DNA from: Bosea sp. Tri-49
GTDB lineage: Bacteria; Pseudomonadota; Alphaproteobacteria; Rhizobiales; Beijerinckiaceae
DNA: 64,000 nucleotides
NCBI RefSeq assembly: GCF_003952665.1
Contig: NZ_CP017947.1
Coordinates: forward strand, 248,001 to 312,000
Direction: 5' to 3'
Below the pieces are notes generated by a model, which was not told the origin of the DNA, made no database searches, and saw nothing but the letters and a program-made list of their open reading frames with translations. Below are positions 59,401 to 64,000 of this stretch, piece by piece (position 1 is the stretch's first letter; every line of letters starts with the position of its first letter). The position numbers and the translations under genes were made by a program.

Positions 59401-59593
59401 CGGTGTCCATGACGCATCGATCGAGGTGCCGCTCTGGGAATTCGGCCTGCCCGACCACGGCGTCGTCGCCGTTGAGGACCTGATGCTCGGAGCGCGCTTT
59501 GACTGGCACGGCAAGCGGCACACGATCCGGCTCGATCCGCAGGCCACGCCGTTTGCAATCTGGCGCATCACGCCAGGGACCAGGGCCAAATGA
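56402..59593 (+). CDS. glgE: GlgE-type maltosyltransferase with extra N-terminal domain
   Basis: 1,063 residues. The C-terminal 660 or so are a full GlgE (GH13_3): N-terminal beta domain, ELYPVDADRQAASFSSWYEL, substrate loop KYQDIVNVDFYAPG, nucleophile in VRIFRVDNPHTKPFPFWEW, acid in VIFLSEAFTRPKVMY. It transfers maltosyl units from maltose-1-phosphate to alpha-1,4-glucan. The first 390 residues (YYLHPTLGGGPETWQRHLER onward) look like a second, degenerate amylase-type barrel, absent from actinobacterial GlgE. GTG start at 56402. Overlaps the next gene by four nt. Confidence 0.93.
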   Translation: MQNDSAQTPRIYYLHPTLGGGPETWQRHLERVQALGFTHVLLAWPFSASDNLFLTHDIESIAGLPASHVLAEFAAQSRALGLRLWIDLAIERADGNGPLVAEQETWWGRAQATSLDPRTIHRQHERVARFGDDAARPRLISFWQERLLRWQEAGIDGVRCHGAVDLALEIWRDILLPAKERQPSFGAFGWMPGRQRQALIHAGQVFQFLPSSVAWWAGSQTWLFEEYNELSGYAGLIGFPEDPFGRRIIEPAAINPDRRHSLALSAALLADGWLMPMGFEFEMEAPFIEARKEDFEEASSHRTDGLQDQIRSINRALSARSLVGQRSLRPLELSDNFAAIIRLEKAHPRELVLLNRDPINASKLEIERLAAKVEAQPKDATYDSHLPAASGMVAALAAATAVRNGAVAPPQKRVQLFTDRLAIEAVAPAVDNGRFAVKRTVGDLVTVEADIFSDGHDVLAAELRWRAADETQWSRAPMGFLVNDRWRGEFPLLRTGRHVFAIEAWWSEFGTFRRDLAKKHEAGVEIALELREGRLTLEKFAAAASQSDRSIIERHLERLDEPDNDQVAILLSNELSGAMVRADPRPHAIGSELYPVDADRQAASFSSWYELFPRSITDDASRHGTFRDVIGRLPAVKAMGFDVLYFPPIHPIGKTNRKGRNNTLTPAPDDPGSPYAIGSPEGGHDAIHPELGTPEDFRALVEAAAQHGIELALDFAIQCSPDHPWLGEHPDWFQWRPDGSMRYAENPPKKYQDIVNVDFYAPGAIPGLWLALRDVVRHWVDQGVRIFRVDNPHTKPFPFWEWLIADIRAQDPGVIFLSEAFTRPKVMYRLGKVGFTQSYTYFTWRNSKAELTEYLTQLNEAPVRDLFRPHLFVNTPDINPVFLQRSGRPGFLIRAALAATLSGLWGIYSGFELCEGTAIPGKEEYLDSEKYEIKPRDWQAPGNIIAEITRLNQLRQSFPALQSHLGLTFYSASDDNILYFGKRVGASPEIILIAINLDPFGVHDASIEVPLWEFGLPDHGVVAVEDLMLGARFDWHGKRHTIRLDPQATPFAIWRITPGTRAK

Positions 59594-62500
59594 TGGACAC
59601 AAGCCTCATCCGGAACGTCGCAGCCGACTCCGCTGATCCGCAATGGTACAAGGACGCGATCGTTTATCAGTTGCACGTCAAGTCGTTCTTTGACGCCAAT
59701 GGCGATGGCATCGGCGATTTCGCCGGAGTTATGGCGAAGCTCGACTATATCGTCGAGCTCGGCGTCACTGCGATCTGGCTGCTGCCATTTTATCCGTCGC
59801 CTCGCCTCGACGATGGCTACGACATCGCCGAGTACAAAGCCGTCCATCCGGACTACGGCACGGCGGCAGACGTCAGGCGTTTCATCAGGGCCGCCCATGA
59901 GCGGGGCCTGCGCGTCATCACCGAGCTGGTCATCAATCACACCTCGGACCAACATCCCTGGTTTCAGCGGGCCCGGCTTTCCAAGCCCGGCTCGGCGCAT
60001 CGAAGCTTTTATGTCTGGTCCGACGACGACAAGCTTTATTCCGGCACGCGCATCATTTTTCTCGACACCGAGCGCTCGAACTGGACCTGGGACCCGGTTG
60101 CGAAGGCCTATTTCTGGCATCGCTTCTACTCACACCAGCCGGATCTGAACTTCGATAACCCGGCCGTCCTCAAAGCGGTGTTGGGGGTGATGAAATTCTG
60201 GCTCGAGCTCGGCGTCGACGGCCTGCGCCTCGATGCCGTCCCCTATCTGATCGAGCGTGACGGCACCTCGAACGAGAACCTGCCGGAGACTCACGACATC
60301 CTGCGCAAGATCAGGGCCGAACTGGATGCCACGTTTCCGAACCGGATGCTGCTGGCCGAGGCCAATATGTGGCCGGAGGATACGCAGGCCTATTTCGGCG
60401 CCGGCGACGAATGCCACATGGCGTTCCATTTCCCGCTGATGCCGCGAATGTACATGGCCATTGCGCAGGAGGACAGGTTTCCAATCACCGACATCATGCG
60501 GCAAACCCCCGACATTCCGGACAATTGCCAATGGGCGATCTTCCTCCGCAATCATGACGAGCTGACACTCGAAATGGTGACGGACAAGGAGCGCGACTAT
60601 CTCTGGAATTTCTACGCATCCGACAGGCGTGCTCGCATCAATCTCGGTATCAGGCGACGGCTAGCGCCGCTGCTCGAGCGTGATCGGCGCCGCGTCGAGC
60701 TGATGACCAATCTTCTCTTGTCGATGCCGGGCACGCCGGTGCTCTATTATGGTGACGAGCTCGGCATGGGCGACAACATCTTCCTCGGCGATCGCGATGG
60801 CGTGCGCACGCCGATGCAATGGTCGCCGGACCGGAACGGCGGCTTCTCGCTCGCCGACCCGGCAAGCCTCGTGCTGCCGCCGATCATGGACCCGCTCTAT
60901 GGCTTCGCCGCCGTCAATGTCGAGGCGCAAACCCGGGATCGTCACTCCCTGCTGAACTGGACCAAGCGCATGCTGGCTGTTCGCAAGGAGCACAAGGCGT
61001 TTGGGCGCGGGACGTTGCGCTTCCTCTACCCGAAGAACCGAAAGGCCTTCGCCTATCTACGTGAATATGACGGCGAGACGATACTATGTGTCTCTAATCT
61101 GTCGCGCTCGTCGCAGGCTTTCGAGCTCGACCTATCGGAATTCGCCGGTCGCCATCCGGTCGAGATGCTCGGCAATTCGGTCTTTCCCGCCATCGGACAG
61201 CTCACTTATTTGCTGACGCTGCCGCCCTACAGCTTTTACTGGTTCCTCCTGGTCGAGGGTGCGCAGGCTCCCTCCTGGCACGCGCAGGCGCCGGAGCCGA
61301 TGCCCGACTTTACCACATTCGTTCTGCGCGGCGGTCCCGACGAGATGATCACACCGCAACACCGGCGCGAGTTTGAGGCCACTATCCTACCGCCCTATCT
61401 CGCCAAGCGGCGCTGGTTTGCCGCCAAGGATCAGAAACTCGAGATCGCGCGCGTGGCGCTGACGGCGCGCATCGGTCCCAATCGCGAAATGGCGCTCGTG
61501 GCGGTCGAGGCGGTGCATGGCGGCGGCGCCGAACGCTATTTGCTGCCGCTCGGCATCAACTGGGACGATGAACTCACGACCGCGCTGCCCCAGCAGCTCG
61601 CTTTGGCGAGGGTACGGCGCGGCCGGCGCACCGGATACCTGACTGATGCCTTCGCCCTGCCGGGTTTCATTCACGAACTGTTGGCCCTGTTGAAGGCCGG
61701 AGCCGAGGTCAGGAGCGCGACCGGCATGGTTTCGTTCAGGCCGACATCCGCATTCGACAGCATCGACATCTTGCCGGAGGACCCTGTGCGCTGGCTCTCA
61801 GCCGAACAGTCAAATTCCTCGGTGGTGGTCGACCATAAGGTGATGCTGAAGCTGTTTCGGAAGCTCGCGCCAGGCCAGCATCCTGAAGCGGAGATGATGC
61901 GGGCCCTGACGGAGCGTGGCTTTGCCAATGCGCCTGCGCAGCTCGGCGAAATCGTCCATATCTCGGAGGACGGCGAGGAGGAGGTGCTGGGAGTCGTTCA
62001 GGCCTTTATTCCAGGCGAAGGTGACGCCTGGGACTGGACCGCGTCCTATCTTGGCCGTGTTATCGACGAACTGTCTCGCGAGGGAGCCGATCTTGCCGAT
62101 CTGCTGTCGACCTTCGAGCGTTTTGCCCAGCTTTTGGGCCAGCGCCTGGGAGAGATGCACGTCGCGCTGTCGCAGCCGACAGATGACGCTGCTTTTGCGC
62201 CGGCCGTGGCAGATGACGCACATATCGAGCGCTGGACTGAGCGCGTCGGAGGCCGTGTCCATGCGGCTTGCGACAATCTGGCGAGGCACCGCGATCGGCT
62301 CGGCGAGGCGGAGCGTGCGCTCGTCGATCGCGTCCTAAGGCGTCGGAAGGCTCTGCTCACGCTGGTGAACCGGCTCTGCAAGGCGGGCAAGGGCAGCCTG
62401 CTGCATCGCATCCATGGCGATTTCCATCTTGGCCAGGCACTGGTTGCGAGCGGTGACGTGATGATCATCGACTTCGAAGGTGAGCCCTCCCAGCCGCTGG

Positions 62501-62880
62501 CGCAGCGCCGCGCCAAAGACAGCGGCTGGCGTGACGTCGCCGGCATTCTGCGGTCCCTCGACTATGCGCTGGCGGCCGCCCATCGCAACCCCGCCGCCGC
62601 GAGCCACGACGGCGCGTATGCGACTCTGGCGGCGGCGTTCAGTGAGAGAATGCCGCGTGCCCTGCTGCTGGCCTATTCCGAGGTCATCGCAGAGCAGCCT
62701 GTCCAGCGTTCGCGCGATCAGGCTGGGGATGCGGCACTGCTCGACCTCTTCATGGTTGAGAAGGCTGCCTATGAGATCAATTACGAGGTCAGCAACCGGC
62801 CAGACTGGCTCGGTGTGCCGTTAGGCGGACTGACCGATCTCATGGATCGATTGCTGAGCGGGGAAGCTGCCGATGACTGA
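59590..62880 (+). CDS. treS: TreS-maltokinase fusion protein
   Basis: 1,096 residues. Residues 1-560 are trehalose synthase (GH13): AIWLLPFYPSPRLDDGYDIA, nucleophile DGLRLDAVPYL, acid LLAEANMWPED, LRNHDELTLEM. Residues about 590-1090 are maltokinase (HRIHGDFHLGQ, VMIIDFEGEPSQPL). The fused protein turns trehalose into maltose and then maltose-1-phosphate, the donor of GlgE; it can also run toward trehalose. Four-nt overlap with glgE and eight-nt overlap with glgB show tight operon coupling. ATG at 59590. Confidence 0.96.
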   Translation: MMDTSLIRNVAADSADPQWYKDAIVYQLHVKSFFDANGDGIGDFAGVMAKLDYIVELGVTAIWLLPFYPSPRLDDGYDIAEYKAVHPDYGTAADVRRFIRAAHERGLRVITELVINHTSDQHPWFQRARLSKPGSAHRSFYVWSDDDKLYSGTRIIFLDTERSNWTWDPVAKAYFWHRFYSHQPDLNFDNPAVLKAVLGVMKFWLELGVDGLRLDAVPYLIERDGTSNENLPETHDILRKIRAELDATFPNRMLLAEANMWPEDTQAYFGAGDECHMAFHFPLMPRMYMAIAQEDRFPITDIMRQTPDIPDNCQWAIFLRNHDELTLEMVTDKERDYLWNFYASDRRARINLGIRRRLAPLLERDRRRVELMTNLLLSMPGTPVLYYGDELGMGDNIFLGDRDGVRTPMQWSPDRNGGFSLADPASLVLPPIMDPLYGFAAVNVEAQTRDRHSLLNWTKRMLAVRKEHKAFGRGTLRFLYPKNRKAFAYLREYDGETILCVSNLSRSSQAFELDLSEFAGRHPVEMLGNSVFPAIGQLTYLLTLPPYSFYWFLLVEGAQAPSWHAQAPEPMPDFTTFVLRGGPDEMITPQHRREFEATILPPYLAKRRWFAAKDQKLEIARVALTARIGPNREMALVAVEAVHGGGAERYLLPLGINWDDELTTALPQQLALARVRRGRRTGYLTDAFALPGFIHELLALLKAGAEVRSATGMVSFRPTSAFDSIDILPEDPVRWLSAEQSNSSVVVDHKVMLKLFRKLAPGQHPEAEMMRALTERGFANAPAQLGEIVHISEDGEEEVLGVVQAFIPGEGDAWDWTASYLGRVIDELSREGADLADLLSTFERFAQLLGQRLGEMHVALSQPTDDAAFAPAVADDAHIERWTERVGGRVHAACDNLARHRDRLGEAERALVDRVLRRRKALLTLVNRLCKAGKGSLLHRIHGDFHLGQALVASGDVMIIDFEGEPSQPLAQRRAKDSGWRDVAGILRSLDYALAAAHRNPAAASHDGAYATLAAAFSERMPRALLLAYSEVIAEQPVQRSRDQAGDAALLDLFMVEKAAYEINYEVSNRPDWLGVPLGGLTDLMDRLLSGEAADD

Positions 62881-64000
62881 TCTGTCAGGGCGCATTCCGC
62901 CGCTCGATCCTGAGATCGTGACAGCTCTAGCGCATGGCCAGTTCGGTCATCCCTTTACGGTACTCGGCCCCCATCGCGGCCCTGACGGACGTTTCGTCCG
63001 GGTGTTCCTGCCCGGCGCCATGTCAGTCGCCGTGCTGCAGGGCGCCGATCACGAGCGCTTCGAATTGACGAGGCGCGAAACAGCCGGTCTGTTCGACGGG
63101 GCGATCGGCGAGGGCGCGTACCTGCTCACGATCCGCTGGCCGGGCGGCGAACAGGTTACCGAGGACCCGTACTCCTACGGACCGCTGCTTGGCGAGCTCG
63201 ATCTCCATTTGATCGGTGAGGGCAGGCATCAGCGGCTGGCGGACGCGCTCGGCTCCAATCTCGCTACGGTGGACGGCGTTTCCGGCACGCGATTCGCCGT
63301 CTGGGCGCCTAATGCCAGGCGCGTTTCCGTGATTGGCGGCTTCAATAGTTGGGATGGGCGCCGCCATGTCATGCGCCGGCGGGGTGGCAGCGGGATTTGG
63401 GAGCTCTTCATCCCGCGCCTCGGCAGCGGGGAACTCTACAAATACGAGATTGTCGATTGCCATGGCCAGGTGCTTCCGATGAAAGCCGATCCGGTTGCGC
63501 GAACAGCAGAGCCGCTTCCTGGCACTGCCTCGGTTGTACCGCGGCCGCCTTCGCATGTTTGGCAGGACGATGAATGGATGAGTTCCCGGGCGGCCCGGCA
63601 GACCGAAACGGCCGCGATCTCGATCTATGAGTTGCACCCCAGCTCGTGGACGCGGGCCCCAAACGGCACGACGCTTGACTGGCGGGGCTTGGCCGACCGT
63701 CTGGTCCCCTATGCCAAGGAGATGGGGTTCACCCATATCGAGCTTCTGCCCGTGGCCGAGCACCCCTTTACTGGCTCCTGGGGTTATCAGCCGCTTGGCC
63801 TCTTCGCACCAACACGGCGTTTTGGGGATCCCGAGGACTTCGCGATATTCGTCGACGCCTGTCATCAGCAAGAAATCGGTGTGATCGTCGACTGGGTGCC
63901 CGCGCATTTCCCCTCTGATGCCCACGGCCTCGCCCGCTTCGACGGGACCGCGCTCTACGAGCACGAGGATCCGAGCGAGGGCTTCCACAAGGACTGGAAC
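62873..64000 (+). CDS. glgB: GlgB, glycogen branching enzyme (cut by window end)
   Basis: 376 codons visible and open to the last base; a full GlgB has about 730. N-terminal extension and CBM48 domain: HPFTVLGPHRGPDGRFVRVF, TRFAVWAPNARRVSVIGGFN. Start of the GH13 barrel: YELHPSSWT, MGFTHIELLPVAEHPFTGSW and GYQPLGLFAPTRRFG, then DWVPAHFP. It adds alpha-1,6 branches to the glucan extended by GlgE. ATG at 62873 lies inside the end of treS/mak (eight-nt overlap). Confidence 0.95.
   Translation, partial: MTDLSGRIPPLDPEIVTALAHGQFGHPFTVLGPHRGPDGRFVRVFLPGAMSVAVLQGADHERFELTRRETAGLFDGAIGEGAYLLTIRWPGGEQVTEDPYSYGPLLGELDLHLIGEGRHQRLADALGSNLATVDGVSGTRFAVWAPNARRVSVIGGFNSWDGRRHVMRRRGGSGIWELFIPRLGSGELYKYEIVDCHGQVLPMKADPVARTAEPLPGTASVVPRPPSHVWQDDEWMSSRAARQTETAAISIYELHPSSWTRAPNGTTLDWRGLADRLVPYAKEMGFTHIELLPVAEHPFTGSWGYQPLGLFAPTRRFGDPEDFAIFVDACHQQEIGVIVDWVPAHFPSDAHGLARFDGTALYEHEDPSEGFHKDWN

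Overview
The window looks like chromosomal DNA from a soil alphaproteobacterium of the order Hyphomicrobiales (Rhizobiales). The basis is the high GC content, the imuA-imuB-dnaE2 order, multiple ku genes with a three-domain LigD, the glgE / treS-maltokinase / glgB operon, many small stress proteins typical of the order (DUF3606, KGG, YciE/F, DUF883-like) and alphaproteobacterial regulatory motifs. The genus cannot be fixed from the sequence alone. No rRNA, tRNA, CRISPR array, intact insertion sequence or prophage was seen.

Layout. 1-9365: a remnant of a secreted protein, a PAS protein and a two-kinase operon, the first kinase carrying about a dozen tandem HAMP units. 9839-14483 (minus): amylo-alpha-1,6-glucosidase, a GT4 glycosyltransferase and an MFS transporter. 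14559-17691: small stress and membrane proteins around a decayed M20 peptidase. 17763-29694: a DNA-repair block made of the SOS mutasome (LexA box, imuA, imuB, dnaE2), a DEDD-type exonuclease, an unknown gene, two different ku genes and ligD. 29892-34069: cold shock protein, DUF883/holin-like genes, a response regulator and a Crp/Fnr regulator. 34081-41494: broken genes (Zn-dehydrogenase/transposase chimera, iron permease) among a FAD/Rieske oxidoreductase, CinA-like protein, YciE/F proteins, KGG protein and an unusual ClpP-like protein. 41531-50105: membrane proteins, a PAQR protein, a thioredoxin-reductase-like flavoprotein, methylpurine glycosylase and a RocB-like M20 hydrolase. 50155-54832: a second Crp/Fnr regulator, a DUF72 protein and a frameshifted purK. 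55117-64000: YihY/BrkB protein and the glgE-treS/mak-glgB operon, cut by the window end.

The main unifying signal is regulatory. Six sites match the alphaproteobacterial general-stress sigma factor (EcfG/RpoE2) promoter GGAAC-N16/17-CGTT exactly. Each lies on the correct strand shortly upstream of a gene: the second ku, ligD, the DUF883-like operon, the DUF72 gene, yihY and glgE. Several one- or two-mismatch versions precede further stress-type genes, including a palindromic version that could fire in both directions between ku1 and a small unknown gene. The mutasome instead has a perfect alphaproteobacterial LexA box (GAAC-N7-GAAC). A third motif, TTAA(C/T)-N4-GTTAA, precedes both Crp/Fnr-type genes and one small unknown gene, suggesting an autoregulated Crp/Fnr operator. 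I read the window as a persistence region in which double-strand-break repair, trehalose/glycogen metabolism and small stress proteins share general-stress control, next to SOS-controlled mutagenesis. The genes for EcfG, PhyR, NepR and LexA are not in the window.
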